Origin: 13-2-20CM-66-19 sp963824395
GTDB taxonomy: Bacteria > Pseudomonadota > Gammaproteobacteria > Steroidobacterales > Steroidobacteraceae
Direction of reading: 5' to 3'
Assembly (NCBI GenBank): GCA_963824395.1
Contig: CAWGPF010000004.1
Location: 62,001-126,000 of the forward strand
Length of the DNA stretch: 64,000 nucleotides
Below the pieces are notes generated by a model. The model saw only the letters and a program-made list of their open reading frames with translations. It made no database searches and was not told the DNA's origin. This document shows positions 7,886 through 16,322 of the stretch, one piece after another. Every line of letters begins with the position of its first letter. Position 1 is the stretch's first letter. Both the position numbers and the translations under genes were made by a program.

Positions 7886-9218
7886 GGCTGGCGGGGCCGG
7901 TGCCGGGAACCCCGGCATCGGCAGAGGGCGCGGCCGGGGCTTCCGCGGCGCCCGGCGCGCCGGTGCTGCGCACCAGCTGGCCGATCGGCTCGAGCGCGGG
8001 GGCCGGCGCGTCCCCGGTGACACCGAGCTCGTGGAAGCGGCGCGCCTGCGGCATCACCTGGCGCTCGAGGGAGCCGACGGCGGCGTTGTAGGCCTCGACC
8101 GCGCCGCTCAGGCGCTGCCCCATGCGCCCGAGGTGGGCATTGAAGGTGCCGAGGCGCCGGTAGAGCTCCTGGCCGAGGTCACGGATCTGGGCCGCGTTCT
8201 GGGCCACGGCCGACTGGCGCCAGCCGTAGGCCACCGCCTTCAGCAGCGCGACGAGGGTCGAGGGGGTGGCGATGATGACGCTCTGCGCGAGCGCATTCTC
8301 GAGCAGCTCCGGGCGCTCGGCCAGAGCGGCGGACAGGAACTGGTCTCCGGGCAGGAACAGCACGGCGAACTCGGGGCTCCTCTCGAACTGCGCCCAATAG
8401 CTCTTGGAGGCGAGCTCGCGCACGCGCGTCTCCACCTGCTGCGCGTGGCGGCGCAGCGCGCCCGAGCGCTCCTCTTCGTTCGGCGCCTCGAGCGCGGCAA
8501 GGTAGGCATCGAGCGGGGTCTTGGCGTCGATGACGAGGTCGCGGGCATCGGGCATGTGCACCACGAGGTCCGGTCGCAGCGGGCCCTCGGCTGCCACCAC
8601 CTGCAGCTGCTCGCTGAAGTCGCAGTGCTCGGAGAGCCCGGCGAGCTCCACCAGGCGCCGCAGCGTGAGCTCACCCCAGCGCCCGCGCACCTCCGGGCGG
8701 CGCAACGCGTTCACAAGATTGCGGGTCTCGCGCGACAGGAGCGCCTGGCCGCCCGCGAGGCTCTCGATCTGGGTGCGCAGGCTCGCGAAGGCGTCGCGAC
8801 GCTCGCGCTCCAGGGACTGCACCTGCGACTCGGTGCGCTCGAGCGCGGCACGCAGCGGCTCCACGAGCGCCGCAACCGCGACCTCGCGCTCCCTGAGCGC
8901 GCCCTGGGCGATCACCTGGTCGCGTCCGAGCGCCTCGTGCGCCATGCGCAGGAACAGCTCGCTGTTGGTGCGCAGCGTCTCCCCGGCCAGGGAGTCGAAC
9001 GCGGCGCGCAGGCGCTGCTCGGACTGCTCGAGCATCGCCACGCGCTCTGTGTCCTTGAGCGTCTCGGCCTCCAGGCGCACCTGCGCGGCGGTGAGCTCGA
9101 CGCGCAGGCCCTCCACGCGCTGCGTGGCGCGGATGTGCGCGAGCAGGGCCCCGAGCACGGCGCCGGCGACGAAGGTGGCGCCGAGGAGGTAGTAGATGAG
9201 ATGGGTGACGGTGATCAA
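7869..9218 (-). CDS. rmuC: DNA recombination protein RmuC
   Basis: The 449-residue protein has an N-terminal membrane helix (about residues 6-26), a long coiled coil to about residue 190, and the RmuC nuclease-like domain. That domain shows VRGRWGELTLRRLVELAGL, DLVIDAKTPLDAYLAAL and AVLFLPGDQFLSAAL. RmuC limits inversion at short inverted repeats in E. coli and belongs to the PD-(D/E)xK nuclease superfamily. The start is taken as TTG at 9218, which overlaps the ubiG stop (TTGA) and keeps the membrane helix at the N-terminus. No strong ribosome-binding site is visible, which suits translational coupling. Confidence 0.88.
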   Translation of the reverse strand: MITVTHLIYYLLGATFVAGAVLGALLAHIRATQRVEGLRVELTAAQVRLEAETLKDTERVAMLEQSEQRLRAAFDSLAGETLRTNSELFLRMAHEALGRDQVIAQGALREREVAVAALVEPLRAALERTESQVQSLERERRDAFASLRTQIESLAGGQALLSRETRNLVNALRRPEVRGRWGELTLRRLVELAGLSEHCDFSEQLQVVAAEGPLRPDLVVHMPDARDLVIDAKTPLDAYLAALEAPNEEERSGALRRHAQQVETRVRELASKSYWAQFERSPEFAVLFLPGDQFLSAALAERPELLENALAQSVIIATPSTLVALLKAVAYGWRQSAVAQNAAQIRDLGQELYRRLGTFNAHLGRMGQRLSGAVEAYNAAVGSLERQVMPQARRFHELGVTGDAPAPALEPIGQLVRSTGAPGAAEAPAAPSADAGVPGTGPASHVHQG

Positions 9219-9922
9219 CGGCTGAAGTGCGCGAGGTAGTTGACCGAGACGTCGCCCGTCAGGGTCACCTCGTTCGTGAAGGGGTTGAGCGCGATGCCCG
9301 CCAGACCCTCGAGGCTCAGCCCCGCCGCGCGCGCCCACTGCGCGAGCTCCGAGGGGCGGATCAGGCGCTCGTACTCGTGCGTGCCGCGCGGGATGAGGCG
9401 CAGCAGGTACTCGGCCCCGAGGATCGCGGTGAGGAAGGAGCGCAGGTTGCGGTTGAGCGTCGAGACAAAGAGCGTGCCCCCGGGCCGCACCAGGGCTGCC
9501 AGTGTGCGCACCATCGCCGCCGGCCGCGGCACGTGCTCGAGCATCTCCATGCAGGTGACGGTATCGAAGCCCGCGGCAGACTCGCGCAGCAGTTCCTCTG
9601 CGCCCGCCAGGCGGTAGTCGATGGCGAGGCCCGCGGCAGCGGCGTGCAGGCGCGCCACCTCGATCATCCCCGGCGCCAGGTCGATCGCCGTGACGCGCGC
9701 GCCGGCGCGCGCGAGACTCTCCGCGAGCAGGCCGCCGCCGCAGCCGACATCGAGCAGTCGCTGGCCCGCAAGGGTGGTGTGCTCGCTGATGAAACGGGTG
9801 CGCAGCGGATTGAGCAGATGCAGCGGCCGGAACTCCCCCTGCGGATCCCAGAAGCCGCCGGCGCCGGAGTCAAACTTCGCGAGCTCCGTGCGGTCGGCGT
9901 TGCCCAGCGGCGCGCCACTCAT
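9215..9922 (-). CDS. ubiG: Ubiquinone biosynthesis O-methyltransferase UbiG
   Basis: The 235-residue SAM-dependent methyltransferase carries out both O-methylations in ubiquinone synthesis. Family marks are LAKFDSGAGGFWDPQGEFRPLHLLNPLR at the N-terminus (seen as two adjoining blocks), the SAM motif LLDVGCGGGLLAESLA, and CMEMLEHVPRP. The last third has STLNRNLRSF and the usual NYLAHFSR-like ending. The start is ATG at 9922, overlapping the stop of the upstream amidohydrolase gene (ATGA). The pairing of an mtaD-like gene with ubiG next to gyrA is a conserved arrangement in Pseudomonas and its relatives. Confidence 0.95.
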   Translation of the reverse strand: MSGAPLGNADRTELAKFDSGAGGFWDPQGEFRPLHLLNPLRTRFISEHTTLAGQRLLDVGCGGGLLAESLARAGARVTAIDLAPGMIEVARLHAAAAGLAIDYRLAGAEELLRESAAGFDTVTCMEMLEHVPRPAAMVRTLAALVRPGGTLFVSTLNRNLRSFLTAILGAEYLLRLIPRGTHEYERLIRPSELAQWARAAGLSLEGLAGIALNPFTNEVTLTGDVSVNYLAHFSR

Positions 9923-11196
9923 GCCGCCGCCCCGAGCAGGCGCTGCGTCCAGTGGGCGGGGATACGTTCGAGCTCTGCGGCATCGAAGGCGAGCAGGGTG
10001 TGCTCGCGGACCGCGGCGCGCCCGCTGGTCCACACATCGCTCACCGCGGCGCGGGTGCTGGCGAACACGAGCGCCTCCTCGACGCTCGCGCTGCCGGAGC
10101 GCGTCAGCGGGTCAAGCTCAACACAGGTGAGGTCAGCGGCCTTGCCCGCCTCGATGGAGCCGACCTGGGAGGCGAGCCCGAGTGCGGTGGCACTGCCGAG
10201 CGTCGCAAGGCGCAGCGCGCGCGCGGCGCTGCAGCCGCTGAGGAGAGCCGCGGTACGCGCCTCGGCGAGCAGATCCGCAGGTCCCGCCTCGAGGGGGCTG
10301 CCGCTGCCAAGTCCGGTGCGCTCAGCGGGCAGCAGGGGCAGCGCTGTGAGGTGCGCCCGCAGCCCCGCCTGCGGGCAGGCGATGAGGGCGGCGCCGTGGC
10401 GCTCGATGAGCTCAAGCCCGGCGTCGTCCGCCACGCCGATGGCCGCGACGCCCGGGCGCAGCAGCCCCATGCGCGCCAGGCGCGCGATGAGTCCGGGCGC
10501 GCCGCGCGCCTCCGCTGCACCCCCGTCACGCACCTCACCGGAGGGCTGCGGCCCCTGCGCGAGGTCCAGCGCCACGCGCGCCTCGAGTTCATCGGCCACA
10601 CGGCGCACGCGGGTGAGCGTCGCCTCGCTCAGGGCGGCGGCGTTGAGCGGCGCGAAGTACAGACTGACGCGCGGATCGGAGCGGTATTCGTCCCAGAGCC
10701 ACTCGGCGCGCGAGAGCTGCACCGTCGCGCCCTCGCCATCCTCGGCGACCGGCAGGCCCACGCACACGCGCATCTGCGCGGCGGCCGCGGCGCGCGCGGT
10801 CTCTTCGGGGTACAGGCTCAGGTCCGCAAAACAGGTGATGCCCGCACGCAGCATCCCGGCGATCGCCAGGCGCGTGCCGTCGCGCACGAAGTCCGCACCC
10901 GCGCCGCGGCTCACCAGCGCCTCGCGCGCGCCGCGCGCGTCGGCGTAAGGCACGCAGGCGCGCAGCAGCGTGAGGCTGGCGCGCGTGTGGGCATTGATGA
11001 ACCCGGGCATGAGTGCGTGCGCGCCGCGCCGCACGTGCTCGCGCGGGGCAAAGCGTGCCAGGACCTCGGCCACCGGTCCGGTCGCGAGGATGCGCCCGCC
11101 GCTCACGACCACCGCCTGGCCTTCGAGGGCGGCGCCGGCGCCCGTCATGGGCAGGAGCCAGCGCGGCTCGATCACAAGGTCGGCGGGTTCTCGCAT
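9919..11196 (-). CDS. MtaD/TRZ-ATZ-family amidohydrolase homologue lacking metal ligands
   Basis: The 425-residue protein aligns end to end with methylthioadenosine/S-adenosylhomocysteine deaminases, including LMPGFINAHT, the RAGITCFADL block and RALRLATLGSATALGL near the C-terminus. The metal-binding residues are gone. HxH is HTR (His70, Arg72). HLHE has become ALDL (around Asp211). The next His region reads AAIGVADDAG. GTDG is GSGS, with Gly299 at the Asp position. A zinc hydrolase is therefore unlikely, although the fold and the conserved place before ubiG are kept. ATG at 11196 has AGGAAG upstream. It is transcribed divergently from gyrA. Confidence 0.75.
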   Translation of the reverse strand: MREPADLVIEPRWLLPMTGAGAALEGQAVVVSGGRILATGPVAEVLARFAPREHVRRGAHALMPGFINAHTRASLTLLRACVPYADARGAREALVSRGAGADFVRDGTRLAIAGMLRAGITCFADLSLYPEETARAAAAAQMRVCVGLPVAEDGEGATVQLSRAEWLWDEYRSDPRVSLYFAPLNAAALSEATLTRVRRVADELEARVALDLAQGPQPSGEVRDGGAAEARGAPGLIARLARMGLLRPGVAAIGVADDAGLELIERHGAALIACPQAGLRAHLTALPLLPAERTGLGSGSPLEAGPADLLAEARTAALLSGCSAARALRLATLGSATALGLASQVGSIEAGKAADLTCVELDPLTRSGSASVEEALVFASTRAAVSDVWTSGRAAVREHTLLAFDAAELERIPAHWTQRLLGAAA

Positions 11197-11356
11197 GTCG
11201 CTTCCTGGCCTGAAAATGCCTGGTGCGAAGTATATCGGTCGCTGCCCGCGCACGCGCGTCCGGGGCCGTCCAAAGGTGAGGGTTCAGGCCGTGCTTCGTG
11301 GTAGAATTCCCTCTTTGTTTCGGGCCTTCCGCAGGCTCGCAGAGTGCTTAGGATTA

Positions 11357-13960
11357 ATGGCTGAATTCGCCCGTGAGATCCTGCCGGTCAGTCTCGAAGA
11401 CGAGATGCGGCAGTCCTACCTTGACTATGCGATGAGCGTGATCGTCGGGCGTGCGCTGCCCGACGTACGCGATGGTTTAAAGCCCGTGCACCGGCGCGTG
11501 CTGTACGCGATGCGCGAGCTCGGTAACGACTGGAACAAGTCTTACAAGAAGTCCGCGCGCGTCGTCGGCGACGTCATCGGCAAGTACCACCCGCACGGGG
11601 ACACGGCCGTCTACGACACCATCGTGCGCATGGCGCAGCCGTTTTCCATGCGCTACCTCCTCGTCGACGGCCAGGGCAATTTCGGCTCCGTGGACGGGGA
11701 CATGCCGGCCGCCATGCGCTACACCGAGGTGCGCATGTCGCGCATCGCGGCAGAGCTGCTCGCCGACATCGAGAAGGAAACCGTCGACTTCACGCCCAAC
11801 TACGATGAGTCCGAGCACGAGCCCTCGGTGCTGCCGGCCAAGGTGCCGAACCTGCTCATCAACGGCCAGACGGGCATCGCGGTCGGGATGGCGACCAACA
11901 TCCCGCCGCACAACCTGACGGAGATCGTGAACGCCTGTCTGGCGCTTCTCGATGAGCCGGCGGTGACGCTCGCCGGCCTCATGCAGCACGTGCCGGGGCC
12001 CGACTTTCCGACCGGCGGCATCATCAATGGCGCCCAGGAGATCGCGACCGCCTACCGTACCGGGCGCGGGCGGCTCTCGGTGCGCGCCCGGGTGAGCATC
12101 GAGGAGGTCGGCAAGGGCGACCGCCAGGCGATCGTGGTCACCGAGCTGCCCTTCCAGGTCAACAAGGCGCGCCTGATCGAGCGCATCGCGCAGCTGGTGC
12201 GCGAGAAGCTGCTCGATGGTATCGCCAGCGACGGCCTGCGTGATGAGTCCGACAAGGACGGCATGCGCATCGTCATCGAGCTCAAGCGCGGCGAGGTCAC
12301 CGAGATCGTCCTCAACAACCTCTACGCGCAGACGCCGATGGAGACGGTGTTCGGCATCAACATGGTCGCCCTGCAGGACGGGCAGCCGAAGCTGATGTCG
12401 CTCAAGGAGATGCTGGAGGCCTTCATCCGGCACCGCCGCGAGATCGTCACCCGCCGCACGATATTCGACCTCGCCAAGGCCCGCGACCGCGCCCACATTC
12501 TCGAGGGCCTGGCGGTGGCGCTCGCCAGCATCGATGAGGTCATTGCCCTCATCAAGGCGGCCGCCTCCCCGCCGGAAGCCCGCAGCGCGCTCCTGGCGCG
12601 TGACTGGGCGCCGGGCGCGGTGACCGGGCTCCTCGAGCGCGCCGGCGCCATCTCCACCCGCCCGCAGGGACTCGCCCCCGAGTTCGGACTGCGCAGCGCA
12701 CGCTATTACCTCTCCGAGGTGCAGGCCCAGGCCATCCTCGACATGCGCCTGCATCGCCTCACCGGCCTTGAGCAGGACAAGATCATCGCGGAGTACCGGG
12801 AGCTTCTCGACTCGATCCGCGACCTGAGCGACATCCTCGCCCGTCCCGAGCGGCTCACTGAAGTGGTGCGCGCCGAGCTCCTCGAGGTGCGCGCCGCCTA
12901 CGGCGATGCGCGCCGCACCGAGATCAACCGCGATCACCTGGACCTCACCACCGAGGACCTGATCGAGCCGCAGGACGTGGTGGTCACCTTGAGCCACGCC
13001 GGCTACGCCAAGAGCCAGCCCCTCACCGAATACCAGACCCAGCGCCGCGGCGGCCGCGGCAAGACCGCGACCGCGGTCAAGGATGAGGACTTCGTCGAGA
13101 AGCTGTTCGTGGCGCACACGCACGACACGGTGCTGTGCTTCTCCAACCGCGGCAAGGTCTACTGGCTGAAGGTGTACGAGCTGCCGCAGGCCGGGCGCGG
13201 TGCGCGTGGCAAGCCGATGGTGAACCTGCTGCCGCTGGAGGAGGGCGAGAAGATCAACGCCCTCTTGCCCGTGAAGCAGTACGACGAGCAGCATTTCGTG
13301 TTCATGGCGACCCGCGCCGGCACCGTCAAGAAGACGCCGCTGGCGGCGTTCTCGCGCCCGCGCTCCTCCGGCATCATCGCCGTGGACCTCGCCGACAACG
13401 ACCAGCTGGTGGGGGTTGCGATCACCGACGGGGAGCGCGAGATCATCCTCGTGTCCTCCGGCGGCAAGGCCATCCGTTTCCACGAGAACGAAGTGCGCCA
13501 CATGGGGCGCGAGGCGACCGGCGTGCGTGGCATCCGCCTCTCCCCGGGCCACGACCTCATCGCGCTGATCGTGGTGGGCGAGGGTCACATTCTCACCGCC
13601 TCGGCCACCGGCTACGGCAAACTCACCCCGCTCGAGGACTTCCCCTCGCACGGGCGCGGCGGCCAGGGCGTCATAGCGCTGCAGACCTCCGATCGCAACG
13701 GCTTCACCGTCGCGGCGCTGCAGGCGAAGGCTGGCCAGGAGATCATGCTCATCAGCTCCAGCGGCACCCTGGTGCGCACCACGGTCGATGAGATCTCGGT
13801 GCAGGGGCGCAACACCCAGGGCGTGCGCCTCATCCGCCTGGACGAGGGCGAGCGCCTGGTCGGCATCGAGCGCATCGAGAGCCTGGAGGGTGCCGAGGAG
13901 GGCGCCGCGGCGGGCGAGGGCCCGCAGCCGGGTACCGCCGAGCCGGCGAGCGAGCCTTAG
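11357..13960 (+). CDS. gyrA: DNA gyrase subunit A
   Basis: The 867-residue protein is the breakage-reunion subunit of gyrase, which introduces negative supercoils. The catalytic Tyr122 lies in AAMRYTE, numbered exactly as in E. coli. The quinolone region reads HPHGDTAVYD, with Thr83 and Asp87. Thr at 83 is the normal residue in some gammaproteobacteria and does not by itself mean resistance. The C-terminal beta-pinwheel has the GyrA box QRRGGRG, followed by repeated blades. The start is ATG at 11357 after TTAGGATTA. Upstream in-frame sequence is open but is the divergent intergenic region, with a TAGAAT -10-like element at 11302. Confidence 0.98.
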   Translation: MAEFAREILPVSLEDEMRQSYLDYAMSVIVGRALPDVRDGLKPVHRRVLYAMRELGNDWNKSYKKSARVVGDVIGKYHPHGDTAVYDTIVRMAQPFSMRYLLVDGQGNFGSVDGDMPAAMRYTEVRMSRIAAELLADIEKETVDFTPNYDESEHEPSVLPAKVPNLLINGQTGIAVGMATNIPPHNLTEIVNACLALLDEPAVTLAGLMQHVPGPDFPTGGIINGAQEIATAYRTGRGRLSVRARVSIEEVGKGDRQAIVVTELPFQVNKARLIERIAQLVREKLLDGIASDGLRDESDKDGMRIVIELKRGEVTEIVLNNLYAQTPMETVFGINMVALQDGQPKLMSLKEMLEAFIRHRREIVTRRTIFDLAKARDRAHILEGLAVALASIDEVIALIKAAASPPEARSALLARDWAPGAVTGLLERAGAISTRPQGLAPEFGLRSARYYLSEVQAQAILDMRLHRLTGLEQDKIIAEYRELLDSIRDLSDILARPERLTEVVRAELLEVRAAYGDARRTEINRDHLDLTTEDLIEPQDVVVTLSHAGYAKSQPLTEYQTQRRGGRGKTATAVKDEDFVEKLFVAHTHDTVLCFSNRGKVYWLKVYELPQAGRGARGKPMVNLLPLEEGEKINALLPVKQYDEQHFVFMATRAGTVKKTPLAAFSRPRSSGIIAVDLADNDQLVGVAITDGEREIILVSSGGKAIRFHENEVRHMGREATGVRGIRLSPGHDLIALIVVGEGHILTASATGYGKLTPLEDFPSHGRGGQGVIALQTSDRNGFTVAALQAKAGQEIMLISSSGTLVRTTVDEISVQGRNTQGVRLIRLDEGERLVGIERIESLEGAEEGAAAGEGPQPGTAEPASEP

Positions 13961-14008
13961 ACCCAAAAGATCTTAAACCGCGCCCGCGGCGCGTTGCTAA
14001 GATCGGGT
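13961..14008 (+). terminator. Stem-loop between gyrA and serC
   Basis: GATCTTA at 13969-13975 pairs with TAAGATC at 13998-14004. Inside it CGCGCC pairs with GGCGCG, and outside it ACCC (13961) can pair with GGGT (14005). The structure begins right after the gyrA stop. There is no run of T after it, so it may be a weak terminator or an mRNA 3'-end stabiliser rather than a full intrinsic terminator. Confidence 0.4.
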
Positions 14009-14048
14009 GCATTCCCTGATGGTGTGAAGACGACCTTCGAGAGGGGCC

Positions 14049-15131
14049 GTGCGCGTATTCAATTTCGCCGCGGGGCCGGCGACGATGCCCCTGGAAGTGC
14101 TGGAAGAGGCACGCGCTGAGCTCACCGACTGGCGCGGCTCGGGCATGTCCGTCATGGAGGTCAGCCACCGCTCCAAGGCGTTTGTGGCGGCCGCCGAGGA
14201 GTCCGAGCAGCGCCTGCGGGCGCTGCTGGCGGTCCCGAAAAACTACCGTGTGCTGTTCCTGCAGGGCGGCGCCACGCTGCAGTTCGCCGCCATCCCGCTG
14301 AACCTTGCGGGCGCGGACTCGAAGGTCGACTACCTGAACACCGGCGCCTGGTCGAAGAAGGCCATCGAGGAGGGCCGGCGCTTCGTCGCAGGCCTCGCGG
14401 TCATCGCCGATGAGGCTGCCTCGCGCTACAGCGCCGTCCCCGCTGCCGCAGCGCTTGCGGTGCGCCCCGATGCCGCCTACCTGCATTACACGGTGAATGA
14501 GACCATCGGCGGGGTGGAGTTTCCCTACATCCCCGACGCCGGGGCGGTGCCACTGGTGGCCGACATGTCCTCCACCATCCTCTCCCGGCCGCTGCCGGTG
14601 GAGCGCTTCGGGCTCATCTACGCGGGCGCGCAGAAGAATATCGGGCCCGCGGGCCTCACCCTCGTCATCGTGCGCGAGGACCTGCTCGGGCGCGCCCGCG
14701 CCGAGACCCCGGCGGTGCTCAACTACCAGGAGCAGGCCGCCGAGCACTCGATGCTCAACACCCCGGCGACCTTTGCCTGGTACATGGCGGGGCTGGTCTT
14801 CAGGTGGCTCGAGCGCCAGGGCGGACTTGCGGCGATGGCGCGGCTGAATGAGGCCAAGGCGCAGCTGCTCTACCGGGCGATCGACGCCTCGGGGTTCTAC
14901 GCGAGCCCCGTGCGGCGCGACTGCCGCTCCTGGATGAACGTGCCCTTCACGCTCAAGGAGCCCGAACTCGATGGCAGTTTTCTCGCCGGTGCGCGCGCGG
15001 CCGGCCTGCACAACCTCGAGGGCCACCGCTCGGTCGGCGGCATGCGCGCGAGCCTCTACAACGCCATGCCGCTCGCGGGCGTGGAGGCGCTGGTCGGCTT
15101 CATGGCCGAGTTCGAACGCCGCCACGGCTGA
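14049..15131 (+). CDS. serC: Phosphoserine aminotransferase
   Basis: The 360-residue class V aminotransferase converts 3-phosphohydroxypyruvate to phosphoserine and also acts in pyridoxal phosphate synthesis. Conserved marks are FNFAAGPATMPLEVLEEA at the N-terminus, MSVMEVSHRSKAF, and the PLP lysine in YAGAQKNIGPAG (about residue 198). The C-terminus has NLEGHRSVGGMRASLYNAMP. The GTG at 14049 follows GAGAGGGG. The next gene, six bases after the stop, encodes the dehydrogenase that supplies its substrate, so the two steps of serine synthesis are side by side. Confidence 0.96.
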   Translation: MRVFNFAAGPATMPLEVLEEARAELTDWRGSGMSVMEVSHRSKAFVAAAEESEQRLRALLAVPKNYRVLFLQGGATLQFAAIPLNLAGADSKVDYLNTGAWSKKAIEEGRRFVAGLAVIADEAASRYSAVPAAAALAVRPDAAYLHYTVNETIGGVEFPYIPDAGAVPLVADMSSTILSRPLPVERFGLIYAGAQKNIGPAGLTLVIVREDLLGRARAETPAVLNYQEQAAEHSMLNTPATFAWYMAGLVFRWLERQGGLAAMARLNEAKAQLLYRAIDASGFYASPVRRDCRSWMNVPFTLKEPELDGSFLAGARAAGLHNLEGHRSVGGMRASLYNAMPLAGVEALVGFMAEFERRHG

Positions 15132-15137
15132 GGCACG

Positions 15138-16307
15138 ATGCCCTACCGCATCCTCACCCTCAACAACATCAGCCCGAAGGGCCTCGCGCGCCTGCCGCCC
15201 GAGCGCTACCAGGTCGGCGCTGACATCGAGTGCCCGGATGCGATCCTGGTGCGCTCGGCCGACATGCATGCCTTTGAGGTCGCCCGGGCGGTGCGGGCCA
15301 TCGGGCGCGCCGGCGCCGGCACCAACAACATCCCGGTGGCGGACTTGAGCCGCCGCGGCATCCCGGTGTTCAACACCCCGGGCGCGAACGCCAACGCGGT
15401 AAAGGAGCTGGTGCTCGCCGGCCTGCTGCTCGCGGCGCGCAACCTCGGTCCCGCGTGGCTGTTCGCGCGCGGGCTCACCGGCGATGATGCGGCCATCGAT
15501 CTTGCGGTCGAGCGCGGCAAGAAGGCGTTCGTCGGCTTCGAGCTCCCCGGGCGCACGCTCGGGGTGGTGGGCCTGGGCGCCATCGGCGTCGAGGTTGCCA
15601 ACGCTGCGCAGGCGCTCGGCATGCAGGTGCTCGGCTACGACCCACAGATCACCGTGCAGCGCGCCTGGGCGCTCTCGGCGAGCGTCGAGCAGGCCGCCTC
15701 GCTCGAGGAGCTGTTCGCGCGCGCCGATGCGGTGAGCGTGCACGTGCCGCTCAACGAGGCGACGCGCGGACTCGTCAATGCAGCGCGCCTGAGGCTGATG
15801 AAGAGCGACGGCATACTGCTGAACTTTGCGCGCGCCGGCATCGTGGAGGATCAGGCCGTGATGGCTGCGCTTGATGCCGGGCAGCTGCACGGCTACGTGT
15901 GCGACTTCCCGAGCGCTGCCCTCACCGCTCACCCGCGCGTCATCACCTGGCCGCACCTGGGTGCCTCGACCCTCGAGGCGGAGGAGAACTGCGCCGTCAT
16001 GGTGGCCGAGCAGGTGCGCGATTTCCTCGAGAACGGCAACATCAGGAATAGCGTCAACTACCCGGAAGCCGTCCTGCCGCGCGTGCCCGGCACCACGCGC
16101 CTGGCGATCGCCAACAGCAACGTGCCGAACATGGTGGGGCAGATCTCCACCTGCCTCGCCGGCGCGCAGCTGAACATCGCCGACCTCCTCAACAAGTCCC
16201 GCGGCGAGTTCGCCTATACCCTTATCGACACCGATGGGGCCGTGAGCGCGGCGCTCCTTGAGCAGATCCGCGCCATCGCGGGCGTGCTCACCGCCCGCAT
16301 CGTCTAG
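15138..16307 (+). CDS. serA: D-3-phosphoglycerate dehydrogenase with ACT domain
   Basis: The 389-residue D-isomer 2-hydroxyacid dehydrogenase has the substrate loop GRAGAGTNNIP (about residues 56-66), the NAD motif GVVGLGAIG (142-150), Arg232 in NFARAGIVE and catalytic His273 in WPHLGASTLEAEEN. A C-terminal ACT-like regulatory segment follows (about 315-389). It oxidises 3-phosphoglycerate, the first step of serine synthesis, upstream of SerC. The partner Glu of the His-Glu dyad is usually found in a DFPxxEL-type stretch. Here that stretch is DFPSAALT (256-263), so its identity is unclear. The gene lies between serC and pheA, where Pseudomonas has no such gene. Confidence 0.88.
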   Translation: MPYRILTLNNISPKGLARLPPERYQVGADIECPDAILVRSADMHAFEVARAVRAIGRAGAGTNNIPVADLSRRGIPVFNTPGANANAVKELVLAGLLLAARNLGPAWLFARGLTGDDAAIDLAVERGKKAFVGFELPGRTLGVVGLGAIGVEVANAAQALGMQVLGYDPQITVQRAWALSASVEQAASLEELFARADAVSVHVPLNEATRGLVNAARLRLMKSDGILLNFARAGIVEDQAVMAALDAGQLHGYVCDFPSAALTAHPRVITWPHLGASTLEAEENCAVMVAEQVRDFLENGNIRNSVNYPEAVLPRVPGTTRLAIANSNVPNMVGQISTCLAGAQLNIADLLNKSRGEFAYTLIDTDGAVSAALLEQIRAIAGVLTARIV

Positions 16308-16322
16308 CTTTAGGGGGAGTCG

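Noticed and set aside
11554..11622. Thr83 in GyrA considered as quinolone resistance
   Set aside because: Thr at 83 with Asp at 87 is the normal state in several gammaproteobacteria and is not a resistance marker by itself.
11477..13966. 829-residue open frame antisense to gyrA
   Set aside because: gyrA is certain on the plus strand; the antisense frame is a codon-bias artefact.
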